A stretch of DNA of 64,000 nt from Undaria pinnatifida (taxonomy: Eukaryota > Sar > Phaeophyceae > Laminariales > Alariaceae), in assembly GCA_012845835.1 (NCBI GenBank), contig JABAKD010000028.1:4523090-4587089 (forward strand), read 5' to 3'. Every line of letters begins with the position of its first letter. The first letter of the stretch is position 1. Below are positions 46,801 through 53,715 of the stretch, piece by piece. The notes beneath the pieces are model-generated. The model ran no database searches and was not told the DNA's origin. It was given only the letters and a program-made list of their open reading frames with translations. A program made the position numbers and the translations under genes.

Positions 46801-48483
46801 CGCGGCCAAACGCGGCAGCAAGAAGGTATCATTCCTTGACGGTGAGTCCGGCCTTGCACACACCAGAAAGACCCCCCCCCCACTCGCTACAAGCCTGCTA
46901 GGGCATGCTTCGCATCATGGCTTACCGAGGCGGCAAGGGGAACGGAGGTATGATACGACCATACGACTTGAGAAAGAGAAAGTGCTGAAAATGATGATCA
47001 TTTATCCAATCCAATAAATCAGAATAAACAAGAAACAACTGAATGAAATATCTGAAAGCAGCCGCAACTATTACTAGACTAGTCTAGTAGATTATCCGCG
47101 ATATGAAACGTACCCAGGTAGCATATTTCCATTATTTTCTTTTTATTTGTTTTAGACTATAATTTTTTTATCTTTTTTGGCATGTTTTGTTGAGTTCTCG
47201 TACCCCGTGCGCTAACATTTCAATTGCTTTACTTTTATTAATCGCGATTACTACTGTTCGGTTTACCCTATTTTCACGGTCTGGCACCACATAGTTTGTA
47301 TCTCTGTAATCTAGATGAATCAGCACGGACTCTGGGTGTACTTATTGATGTCGTTGCGGGTAGAAAGAACGGTTTTTTTACAAGACAGCACACACAATGT
47401 CATGTGCACCAGCATGACACTTGTACCAACACTCACCGCACCACCCCCGTTAGATGCCGAGTTGTGTGTCAGCTGCGTGCGCCCCCCTAACGTACTTGAA
47501 GACGCGGAAATCGCGCCACCATACTCATTCGAAGTGTTGTTTCCCAAAATGCACCCGTTGATCGTTATGTTGGTGAGAGGCCCTCCGTTCAACGCCCCGC
47601 CCGAACCCATCGCTTGGTTTCCGCTGAAGGTAGACTCAGTTATATCGACAATGGCAGAAAGGAAGACAGCGGCTCCGCCTCCCTTTTGGTATGCAAACTC
47701 ACTTGATGTAGAAACTTGGTATTTGCGGGTAGCACTGTTGGACGCGAACTCCGCCTCTGCGATGGAGCATACGGCCGCCAGCTTCGATGGTCCCGTTTCT
47801 TCGGCCCCACAGAACAGCGCGCCACCTGCGCCAGCTTTGTTGCCCTCGAAATGCGATCCTCCTGTTACCAGCAACTTGCCGTCAACGGCATGCACGGCGC
47901 CGCCGTATCGAGTTGCTCTGTTGTCCATGAACTCTCCGCCCACTATCGTGACATTCCCGCCGTCAGCCCACACCGCGCCGCCGCTGCCGTTCGTGGCGAG
48001 GTTACTGTCAAACACGCAGTTATCCAGCGTTAACGTTGCAGAACGCGAGTATACCGCACCGCCTCCATCTGCGGAACCCCCCGAAAGCTTGAGTTGAGTC
48101 AAGGTCAGGCCACCACCTTGAGCAACTTCGAACAGACGGGTTCGGTTGGCCTGGGAGCTGGCTGCATGCACCTCGGCCAGACTATCCTCTCCCGTCACGG
48201 AGAGGAAGACGCCTTCTGAAATTACAATCGGAGCTCCAACCGAAACACGGCCAGCCCAGTCAGCCTGCACATCACTGCCGCCGGCGGTGCAAGCTAAAGC
48301 GGCTCGAAGTGCACTCACTCCAGTTGCGTTAACAACTCTTATTGGCTCAGTTTGCGCTACCCCGCAAATTGGCTGCGCTGAAAACCGCGACGAGCCTGGG
48401 AGAAGCACATACGGCAGCAGTGCTATAGGCAGTAGCATCTGATAGACCGGGAGCGCTTTCCTGATGTGACCAAGAATGTTCAT
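26784..48483 (-). CDS. Gene B: POMP-type beta-helix surface protein with polytopic membrane C-terminus, 10 exons
   Basis: Joined exons (minus strand, 5' to 3'): 48483-47437, 37385-37223, 36448-36294, 35744-35590, 35315-34012, 33676-32682, 31902-31750, 31605-31320, 27653-27463, 27122-26784. Every junction is GT-AG and every phase matches, giving 4788 nt and 1595 aa ending in TAG. Domains: signal peptide (about 1-36); right-handed beta-helix with repeated GGA(V/I/L) and FxxN motifs of the chlamydial PMP type (about 60-600); EGF-like Cys cluster (about 710-732); Cys-rich segment with GYWRPN (about 853-965); roughly eight hydrophobic spans from residue 970 on; a Ser/Ala-rich, probably cytosolic tail. 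The family is known to me as large algal and stramenopile proteins usually labelled polymorphic outer membrane protein. A cell-surface receptor, adhesin or channel-like role is inference. The start at MNILG is chosen because it begins the signal peptide and conservation with gene A drops just upstream. Intron 1 is 10,051 bp and packed with mobile DNA. Exon assignment was done by eye. Confidence 0.85.
28320..28640 (+). repeat. Intron 8 repeat T, copy 1
   Basis: TTTCGCGCGAACAATC, AATCTAGCGAAAAGACTGGA and CATGCCCATCCCGAGGTCTA align in order with copy 2 at 30380-30690. It lies inside intron 8 of gene B. Confidence 0.6.
30380..30690 (+). repeat. Intron 8 repeat T, copy 2
   Basis: TTTCGCGCGAAAAGTAGAAG, AATTTAGCGAAACGCTGAAT and CATGCCCATCCCGAGGCCTG. 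Roughly 70% similar to copy 1 by eye, same orientation, about 2 kb apart. Confidence 0.6.
32682..33676 (-). CDS. Gene B exon 6: first membrane spans and cytosolic loop
   Basis: This 995-bp exon encodes residues 942-1273. It finishes the Cys stalk (CAVCMEGYGRGVGNTCHYC). A strong hydrophobic helix follows (about 970-995, VILLLLLTAVVYLIGGL), then a low-complexity loop of about 165 residues rich in Gly, Ser and Cys. Two more spans come next (about 1163-1181 and 1218-1240). The exon ends in RHMAAGLLLTFL, which runs on into exon 7. The loop CDCVLDNSSSRCRGEGGENC has many Cys residues. Donor TTG|GTGAGG. Confidence 0.8.
34012..35315 (-). CDS. Gene B exon 5: end of beta-helix, EGF-like and Cys-rich extracellular part
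   Basis: This 1304-bp exon encodes residues 507-941. It begins KYGGFSFLEEGASIMC and carries the last helix turns (GGGYYARN, FENN). An EGF-like cluster follows (CSDPNACGPGLCVDAIIGVLCEC at 710-732), then a roughly 120-residue Ser/Thr-rich beta-type stretch with several NxS/T sites, then a Cys-rich stalk (CQAGEY, CEACDTVGDGMVLDC, GYWRPN, YCEVGYRGP). It ends in a split codon completed by exon 6 to give GYRGPYCAVCMEGY, a typical receptor-stalk motif. All features point to an extracellular location. Confidence 0.85.
35590..37385 (-). CDS. Gene B exons 2-4: short beta-helix exons
   Basis: Three exons of 163, 155 and 155 bp (37385-37223, 36448-36294, 35744-35590) encode residues 350-506. Read together they continue the POMP pattern: GGCFYG, FNNG, GNGGSIF, ISGKFSGG, GGFFYA, NSGGALYC, GGTFRNN, GGFFESN. 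Splitting a codon across exon 2/3 and exon 4/5 restores these motifs exactly, which is the main reason to trust the junctions. Intron 2 (37222-36449) contains a copy of a dispersed repeat also found at 50385-50610. The similar exon sizes and the boundaries inside GGA motifs suggest the helix grew by exon duplication (inference). Confidence 0.8.
36695..36900 (+). repeat. Dispersed repeat Z, copy 1 (intron 2 of gene B)
   Basis: ACACTTCCACGTATTATCAC, CAGCGCTAGGTGGCG, GCGAGCTGTCCCTACCGGCG and ATACGGATGCATGAGTACGT. Copy 2 is at 50385-50610, upstream of gene B. Confidence 0.65.
37690..37790 (+). repeat. Dispersed repeat W, diverged copy (intron 1 of gene B)
   Basis: CAGCTGTGAATTCGATTGAA ... GTCGATACTCATATTTGCAA ... 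GCTGCGTGATACACCGGCCG follows the W module with many substitutions, so it is an old copy. Confidence 0.5.
38165..38290 (+). repeat. 12-bp minisatellite (ATAGTGTTATTA)n
   Basis: About ten imperfect units (ATAGTGTTATTAATAGCG and variants). The open hydrophobic frame it creates (LLIVLLIANLIVL) is a product of the repeat. Confidence 0.8.
38420..38640 (+). repeat. GAAPxPxGWC repeat family, copy in intron 1 of gene B
   Basis: GATGACGTCGGTATGGACAT, GGCAGCGATGCTCATAACCC and GGTACTGCCCCGACGCCCTC match the family at 5330-5640 and 50840-51030. Its translation reads GTAPTPSGRC. Confidence 0.5.
38640..38775 (+). repeat. Degenerate (CTACTRTACA)n microsatellite
   Basis: ACACTACTGCTGTACGCTAC, CTGCACTACTGTACACTACT and similar, about ten imperfect units. 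Confidence 0.65.
38850..39790 (+). repeat. Degenerate tandem triplet, period about 360 bp
   Basis: GCGAGTCGACGAGGGAAG (38862), GCGAATCGACGAGGGAAG (39234) and GCGAGTCGACGGGGGAAG (39588) each begin a unit that continues with (T/A)ATAGCCTG(C/T)(T/C)TAG(T/A)GACC. Second halves share GATAATxxxxxxGxAT and CGGCGGTCT. Units have diverged substantially. Confidence 0.65.
39840..40283 (-). repeat. GAAPxPxGWC repeat family, inverted copy with longest open frame
   Basis: The minus strand encodes an open frame (40283-40017, 88 aa): short N-terminus, PATPPSGGAVPPNDTDG, a run of NGT/NAT glycosylation-like sites, then a strongly hydrophobic helix (LVHLVPYFFLLFFFAFLSVF). A second frame further on reads VVAFGEPILGAAPMPAGWC followed by another hydrophobic segment. 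This is the least broken of four copies. It may be a decayed gene or transposon exon. No known family recognised. Confidence 0.35.
40364..40843 (+). repeat. (CCA)n / (ACC)n trinucleotide tract, about 480 bp
   Basis: Almost pure ACC triplets with scattered ACG, AAC and CCC variants, flanked on the right by (CAA)n. All frames on both strands are open (polyT/P/H forward; polyW/G/V reverse). Treat as simple-sequence DNA in intron 1 of gene B, not as protein-coding. Confidence 0.95.
40919..41180 (+). repeat. Short motif GCGCTGACGCxCATCGATxxACAA, three copies
   Basis: GCTGTCGCCGACACCCATCG (40921), GCGCTGACGCTCATCGATAA (41049) and GCGCTGACGCGCATCGATGG (41149). Spacing about 100-130 bp. Confidence 0.5.
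41395..41600 (+). repeat. Dispersed repeat W plus neighbouring part of V
   Basis: CAGCTGTGAGATCGAAGATT, then TCATCTTTGCAAGCTGTGTG and TTGTGTCCTCGTTACGGACA, GCCGGCGACTGCC, GGGTCAACAGGGC. The order is the same as at 20533-20690, with more divergence. Confidence 0.65.
41764..42992. mobile_element. 1.23-kb non-autonomous DNA transposon with 18-bp perfect terminal inverted repeats
   Basis: Left end CAGGGTGGTGTTCGGTAA (41764-41781); right end TTACCGAACACCACCCTG (42975-42992), the exact inverse. Both subterminal regions are crowded with GGCGGTA, GACGGTA and CCGGTA words, as transposase-binding subterminal repeats often are. The centre (42165-42440) has a 100-bp unit in about three copies. CAGGG ends are seen in hAT elements, but no clear 8-bp target duplication was found, so superfamily is left open. 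No transposase frame. Lies in intron 1 of gene B. Confidence 0.75.
42165..42440 (+). repeat. Tandem repeat, about 100-bp unit, inside the 41764-42992 element
   Basis: GCAAGCTACTTCTCTTTCCA, ATAAGCTACTTCTCTTTTCA and GCAAGCTACTTTTCTTTCCT begin three units. The first two continue with AGCAGTCTCATGC, CAACAACxxCCACCGG and poly-A. Confidence 0.75.
43523..45065 (+). repeat. Repeat K, direct arm (interrupted by element X)
   Basis: Matches, in reverse, 45728-46945. Its right half (44406-45100) also matches 1-330. It contains a 104-codon frame (43708-44022: MVTCDSRVVLGSSGG ... WIRRRRRKATGRRRA ... LSLNEKFGFSDQHRKLL) whose inverted counterpart is frameshifted. No family recognised; the Arg-rich stretch is notable. 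Element X sits in it at 44613-44933. Confidence 0.6.
44613..44933 (+). mobile_element. Short retroelement X, copy 1 (SINE-like), with target duplication
   Basis: Flanked by ACCTGTG on both sides (44606-44612, 44934-44940). Body begins TGTGTGTTCTTCACATTAAA and includes CGTCGACATCCAGCACACCC, and the 3' end is A-rich (AAACAAAAACAAAAACAAAA). The inverted arm of repeat K and the copy at base 200 lack it. No reading frame, so it is mobilised in trans if mobile. No clear tRNA head. Confidence 0.75.
45675..46947 (-). repeat. Repeat K, inverted arm inserted into intron 1 of gene B
   Basis: The homologous place in gene A intron 1 (1890-1900) reads through without it, so this 1.27-kb piece was inserted after the duplication, in inverse orientation to the nearby arm at 43523-45065. 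A minus-strand frame (46753-46396) resembles the 43708-44022 frame but is split by a frameshift. Confidence 0.65.
47145..47395 (-). repeat. Old relative of element X near gene B exon 1 donor
   Basis: Counterpart of 2060-2330: TTGAGTTCTCGTACCCCGTG and TTTCACGGTCTGGCACCACA. Part of the ancestral intron. Confidence 0.45.
47437..48483 (-). CDS. Gene B exon 1: signal peptide and first beta-helix block
   Basis: This 1047-bp exon encodes residues 1-349. It starts with MNILGHIRKALPVYQ, followed by a hydrophobic stretch ending near RFSAQPICG, a plausible signal peptide. Then come six or more POMP repeats (GGAVYS, GGAVWA, GGAVHA, GGALFC, GGALNG, GGAISA, GGAVSV) alternating with FxxN strands such as FDSN and FSGN. 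The donor is GCG|GTGAGT, read on the minus strand at 47436. Because 1047 is divisible by three, the exon ends in phase 0, which fits the acceptor at 37386. An upstream in-frame Met at 48720 exists, but that stretch is poorly conserved with gene A and is probably 5' UTR. Confidence 0.85.
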
Positions 48484-48546
48484 ATCCGGCGAGACGCACC
48501 GATTAATCCGGGAACTCGAAGGAGTATCAACAGAGTATGTTACACA

Positions 48547-49166
48547 GGGCATGAGGCTGCAACGAGTAAAACCCGACTGGCCATTCAGAGGGTAAGTGCG
48601 TACGGTTTCTTGTTTTTTTGGTTTGGTCGGCATGCCGTTAGCGCGTGTGTTTTTCACATTGAACGGATCTTTCCAACCATTTACAAGCAGCACAACCATT
48701 AGCCATGCAGATAGCCCCAATCATGGAGGGACGAGCTCTGAAGTCGCAAATTGCAAGGCAGAGATACTCATTGCCAATTGCAGAAGTGCAGCTGAGAGAC
48801 TATTTGTGGATGTTCTGCACATTTATCTGTCTGGTATTTCTACCAGTCTAAATCCAGGGCATGAGGCTGCAACGAGTAAAACCCGACTGGCCATTCAGAG
48901 GGTAAGTGCGTACGGTTTCTTGTTTTTTTGGTTTGGTCGGCATGCCGTTAGCGCGTGTGTTTTTCACATTGAACGGATCTTTCCAACCATTTACAAGCAG
49001 CACAACCATTAGCCATGCAGATAGCCCCAATCATGTAGGGACGAGCTCTGAAGTCGCAAATTGCAAGGCAGAGATACTCATTGCCAATTGCAGAAGTGCA
49101 GCTGAGAGACTATTTGTGGATGTTCTGCACATTTATCTGTCTGGTATTTCTACCAGTCTAAATCCA
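48547..49166. repeat. Recent 310-bp tandem duplication upstream of gene B
   Basis: Unit 48547-48856 is repeated at 48857-49166 with one visible mismatch (CATGGAGGG against CATGTAGGG). Gene A has a single copy. It covers the region just 5' of the gene B start, so it may double promoter or 5' UTR sequence. Confidence 0.9.
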
Positions 49167-50384
49167 ACACAACCAATGTCCGTGACGATGCCCCCTCTTA
49201 GCCCTCCTCTTAGAAGAGAGTAGAGAGGTAGGATCTCTGCGTAATCGCAAACTGCGAGACAGATACACACGCAGCAAGGCTGTTTGGCCATCCAACTCAA
49301 ACCGCGATGAACACGCGGGCCAAACGTATGCGATAAGGAAACCAGCTTGTATTAATGTTAATTGTAGACATCCCCCAATAAGGCGGTATCCCTATATAAG
49401 GCAGTATCCCGATATAGCGCGGTCAAAATCGCTCGGCGCGACTGGGAAATTGCACTCATTTTTTTTTTTTTTTCTACCTGGTATTTTTTTTTTTTCCCCA
49501 TCCCATTCATTACCCTCGTACTGCTCTCGCGCTCCCTCCCACACATGGTAGTAAAGTAGTAGCAGTAGCAACTCAGATCCGGGGTCACAAAAGCTTGCCC
49601 TCCTCCCCCCTCCCCACTACGGTACAGTACATGCCTTCATTTTTATCGCGAGAATAATTTAGCATTTCATTCCCTCGTCGACTCACGTCGAATTGTGTCT
49701 AGGCATAGCTTGGAATAAACACGGCCGTTTCCTCCAAAAGGTGGTGATACTGGCCATATTGGTCATATTGCTCTATGTAGTACACCACCGCCTTATTGGG
49801 AGACCCCTACTATGGCGGTGGCGATGGCGATAGCGATGGTGTATGCTGTAAATGCTGTATCCTGTAATCAGCATTTGCTGTATTTGAAAGGAAATAAAGG
49901 AACAACAAAAAACAAGAATGACGGAAAGAATGAAAAAAAAACAAAAAAAACGAACAAACAAACAAACAACTGGAAGGAAATACGGAAGTAAAGGAAACAG
50001 AGAACGCAGGGGCGAGGAAACAAGTGGTAGTGCCCAGGAAGCACGAAAAAAACGAGTCAAACAAGAGGCGGCACAACATATATGAAAACACAAGCAAACC
50101 AGACAGCAGGCAATCATTCATTACTACTGATGGCAATGAATGGCAAAGACGATGCTCCTTCCCCCTCGGAGGTGCAGTGTCAGCCGATGTCAGCCGATAT
50201 TATGTAGCTGTACTACCACCCCCGATACGCGGGTCTCACTGAAGAGGTGTTTCCCTTTTCCCCTTTGACCCTGCTATTCCCTTTCTTCGTCCCTTTAACG
50301 TTTCTATATTCCTTTTTCCTTATTTATATTGTCCTTTATTATTTTTATTTTTTTTATACTCTGGCGGATGGGAAAAAAAAAAAA

Positions 50385-50760
50385 AAAAATAAGCTCACCA
50401 CACTTCCACGTGTTTACATACGCGTCGTATGTCGATTTAACTCAGTTGTTCTCACAACCCAGCGCTAGCTGGCGCGTCCTTTGGCTCCCACCTATGGTGA
50501 CAGCGTGAGCTGTCCCTATCAGCGGTCCTCGTTACAAACCCGGCAGCGCAAGCTATAGTTGTATACGGATGCGTGGGCATGTCGACCCGGCCTGTCCCCT
50601 GAGGGTCAGGTTCGGTGGAGATAGCCACCCGGAACGGCATCTTTCCGGGTAGTGTGGGACGTGCGCAAGCTCACCCACTAACAAATCCCCGGCCATGGGA
50701 GATGGCTTTCCGCCGGACCTGGTCCAGTTGCGGTCCACCCTACCCATTTCTTCGTCCCTG
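50385..50760 (+). repeat. Dispersed repeat Z, copy 2, within a post-duplication insertion
   Basis: ACACTTCCACGTGTTTACAT, CAGCGCTAGCTGGCGCG, GTGAGCTGTCCCTATCAGCG and ATACGGATGCGTGGGCATGT match 36695-36900. The insert is bracketed by two copies of CTTCGTCCCTTTAACGTTTC (50291 and 50780), so about 490 bp was added at a site that is single in gene A. Confidence 0.65.
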
Positions 50761-50839
50761 TTGTTCCGTCTCTTCGTCCCTTTAACGTTTCTTTATTCCT
50801 TTTTCCTTTCAAAAATTGCCCTTTCTGTTTTCCACTTTA

Positions 50840-51030
50840 GTGCCGCTGGGGGTTCTAGAGGCGATAATATCGATATGGACCCACGGCGTCGAAGACACAG
50901 TGAGCAGGTGGGACAGGACAGGCAGCAATGCTCCTAACGCCTAGTAGTAGTTGCATTTGGATCCCAGTTTCGGTGCTGCCCCGACTCCGCCTGGGTGGTG
51001 TAATCGGTGGTGTCATCTGCTATATTGCTG
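50840..51030 (+). repeat. GAAPxPxGWC repeat family, duplicate copy
   Basis: TGCCGCTGGGGGTTCTAGAG and GGTGCTGCCCCGACTCCGCC. Partner of 5450-5620. One frame reads FGAAPTPPGWC. Confidence 0.55.
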
Positions 51031-51228
51031 CGTTCGTTCTTGTTTACTAATAGTTATTGTTACTAGACACACCGTTTTTGTATTTGGTATAATACAGGGC
51101 GACGATGACGGCGGTATTGGCACCACGTGTCGTCAGAACCAGTGCGCAGGTGATACACCATGTGATACCATGCAGGAACGCTCTACTACTGGGTATCCTT
51201 CATTATTGTGTTTTTCACCATGAATGGA

Positions 51229-51622
51229 TGTGTGTGTGTGTTCTTCACATTAAACCGTTCTTCTACTCGTCGACATCCAGCACACCCAGCGTCCGTACTG
51301 ATTCTTCACCCTAGAAAGATCAGCTCTGTGGTCACAAGCTACGACACAGAGATAATGCATCGTAATGCATTCGACAACGCAATGTCATGCCCTAGTACTG
51401 GGTACGACAGGCACAACATACATACGTCAGCAACAGAAATACATTGGAAGAGAGAATACGAAGTAAACAAAAACAAAAACAAAAACAAAATAATAATAAG
51501 AAAACAAATAAAAACAAAGATAAAAATAAAACAAAAATGAAACAAACAAAATGAAGGGGAAATCGAAGAAACAACCCAACCGGAAAGGAGAGCCAAAGCT
51601 CGGAAAAGAAACATAATAAAAT
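51229..51622 (+). mobile_element. Short retroelement X, copy 2, with target duplication
   Basis: Flanked by AATGGA (51223-51228 and 51623-51628); the gene A side (5795-5810) has the uninterrupted site. Same 5' start as copy 1 but about 80 bp longer at the 3' end (GGGGAAATCGAAGAAACAAC, GAGAGCCAAAGCTCGG). A-rich throughout the second half. Confidence 0.8.
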
Positions 51623-52429
51623 AATGGAACTAACCCTAGCCCTAACCCTAGCCCTAAACCATACCTGGTACACAATATACCGATGACTACTCCATAATGA
51701 CGTCATTGCGGTAAAATGGTTGAAATTCCACACAGATGTGTATCTCTGCTCCTACTCCTACAACAACACTTCGTAGCAGCAGTGTGGTGGTCGTATAGGG
51801 TAATTCGAAATCCAACATGGTTGCTGCCCATGATATTGGTTGGATGTGGCCCAATCTGCTTGGGTGCGAGTTGCTGCTTGCAGCTGTCGGTTGTGCTTTG
51901 CCGTTTGGTTTCATTTTTGTTTGTGTGCCGTCCTGTTTCATTGCAATACTTTTCTCCAATAAATTGCAAGTATTCCTGTTTTTCCCTTTATAAATAATAG
52001 GGCAGACGACAGAAAGCGGTATACCGCCACCGTTCCGCGCCACCGTGCGGTACAGCAGAATACACCCAGGTTTGTTACCCCGATCCGCGACGCTGATTGT
52101 TCAACTCAGCCTCCTACCGGTTTAGGACACCCGACTCCTTGCGGTGCATCGTACCGCGGCTTCTCAGCTCGGCCGTCACCGTTTCCTGACGCGACCCAAA
52201 ACGCTTTCTGTCGCACAATACACCATGCAGACCGACTTTGCCCCAGGCTCTTCACGGACATGACCCTTCAATTTCCGACCGAATTTCAACCATGAACACA
52301 ACGTCGTGTAGCATCCATAGAACGACGCGCTTTCACATTCCTTCATATTTCGGATTCCTTCAGAGATATGGATATACATATAGATATTCTATAGAATAGT
52401 CTATAGTCTATATATATATATATATTTTT

Positions 52430-52650
52430 GCTCACACTTCTACTTTCCAGCTTCTGGACAAGCCGTGGTTACAGGTGTCGTCCCTTCTTCCCCCCGGTTC
52501 CTGCCTTCAGTTTTTATCGCGCATAGGGTTCAGCAATCCCACTGCTCGTCGATTTTCCATCGAGTGTTGATCCAACGCACGCTCTCGCCCTTGCCGCAAG
52601 TCAGTTTGTGCACGAGAAAAAATCCCAACAAATTTAGACTAAACGAGTAC
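52430..52650 (+). repeat. Copy of part of repeat V (7340-7560)
   Basis: TTTCCAGCTTCTGGACAAGC, GGGTTCAGCAATCCCACTGC and GTCAGTTTGTGCACGAGAAA match 7350-7540. Confidence 0.7.
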
Positions 52651-52716
52651 GTATACTCCAGATATTTTCAAGGTCCACATTTTATAATCAAAAGCCGTTG
52701 TTGTTTCGTACATAGG

Positions 52717-53268
52717 TACCAGGCCGACTAGTAGGTACATAGCACTTTTCTGCTTTTTCTGGGGTATTTTTTTTTTTTTTTCCCCTTTGTTCCCTCCTTG
52801 CGTGTCCAGGTTTTTGGCTCGTGTTCGGATCATCTTATTTTGGTTTTACTTTACTTTATTTTATTTTATTTTATTATGTTTCTTTTCCGAGCTTTGGCTC
52901 TCCTTTCTTTCCGGTTGGGTTGTTTCTTCGATTTCCCCTTCATTTTGTTTGTTTCATTTTTGTTTTATTTTTATCTTTGTTTTTATTTGTTTTCTTATTA
53001 TTATTTTGTTTTTGTTTTTGTTTTTGTTTATTTCGTATTCTCTCTTCCAATGTATTTCTGTTGCTGACGTATGTATGTTGTGCCTGTCGTACCCAGTACT
53101 AGGGCATGACATTGCGTTGTCGAATGCATTACGATGCATTATCTCTGTGTCGTAGCTTGTGACCACAGAGCTGATCTTTCTAGGGTGAAGAATCAGTACG
53201 GACGCTGGGTGTGCTGGATGTCGACGAGTAGAAGAACGGTTTAATGTGAAGAACACACGCACATAACA
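52717..53268 (-). mobile_element. Short retroelement X, copy 3 (inverted, longest)
   Basis: The reverse complement of X: starts on the minus strand near GAACGGTTTAATGTGAAG (53235-53252) and runs through AGGGCATGACATTGCGTTGT to TTCCGAGCTTTGGCTCTCC, then a further T-rich 150 bp. It interrupts repeat U, near ACATA on each side (possible target duplication). Confidence 0.65.
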
Positions 53269-53322
53269 GGAGTGTACGACCACACAGATGGCGCCACCGC
53301 TCAAGAACCTCGTCCATGTTTG

Positions 53323-53336
53323 ATACTTCGAAGTAT
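53323..53336. other. Palindrome ATACTTCGAAGTAT
   Basis: Occupies exactly the place where the sibling repeat U at 21845-21855 has ATACCAGGTAT. The same 14-mer is at 4605-4618. Confidence 0.75.
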
Positions 53337-53715
53337 GTTTTGCGGTATGGGTACGAGTTTATTATAGGTTAAATTCCGGGCATCTCAAGTGTGTCGAAGT
53401 TCTTGGTTACCAAGTTTAAGAAGTGGCGTCTTCTCCTTGGCAAGTTGCGTAGATTTCAACGTAAGACCGTGTACGAGCTCGCAAGGCGGACGGCGAACAC
53501 CATCGGGTGTATATGTGGGCAACCAGGGTCGTGCGCGTGTAGCAGAACTGTCACTCCCTCTTTGTCCCTCTGCCCCAGCCTTTTTCTCGCCAGCCCCAGC
53601 CGTTTTCCCGCCATCCATAGATACCTAACCCAATACTGGAGCCTGTCCTGTGACCACAGACTTGATTATGCGAGTTAATCTTAGAACAACAACAACAACA
53701 ACAACTATAATTATT

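Larger units (their letters stand above)
44406..52430. repeat. Segmental duplication, gene B side (partner 1-6570)
   Basis: Same order and orientation as 1-6570: part of intron 1, exon 1 (about 95% protein identity), upstream region, minisatellite, GAAP repeat, telomere-like words. Copy-specific changes here: X at 44613 and 51229, inverted K at 45675, tandem 310-bp duplication at 48547, repeat Z near 50385. Copy-specific changes on the other side: MITE at 4492, inverted-repeat elements at 796 and 1074, expanded minisatellite at 5139. Confidence 0.85.
52654..53710 (+). repeat. Dispersed repeat U, copy 2, split by element X
   Basis: The two halves (52654-52715 and 53270-53710) match 21715-22240. 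The interruption is an X insertion on the opposite strand. The tail is GACTTGATTATGCGAGTTAA, then (AACAAC)n. Confidence 0.65.

Noticed and set aside
47315..48097. 260-aa plus-strand frame
   Set aside because: Antisense shadow of gene B exon 1, same argument.
26784..48483. Bacterial or chlamydial outer membrane protein acquired by the organism
   Set aside because: The beta-helix repeats resemble PMPs, but the gene has nine introns, an EGF-like module and a multi-span C-terminus and lacks an autotransporter barrel.
48483..48720. Upstream Met (48720) as gene B start
   Set aside because: The 79 codons before MNILG are poorly conserved with gene A, would bury the signal peptide, and overlap the tandem duplication.
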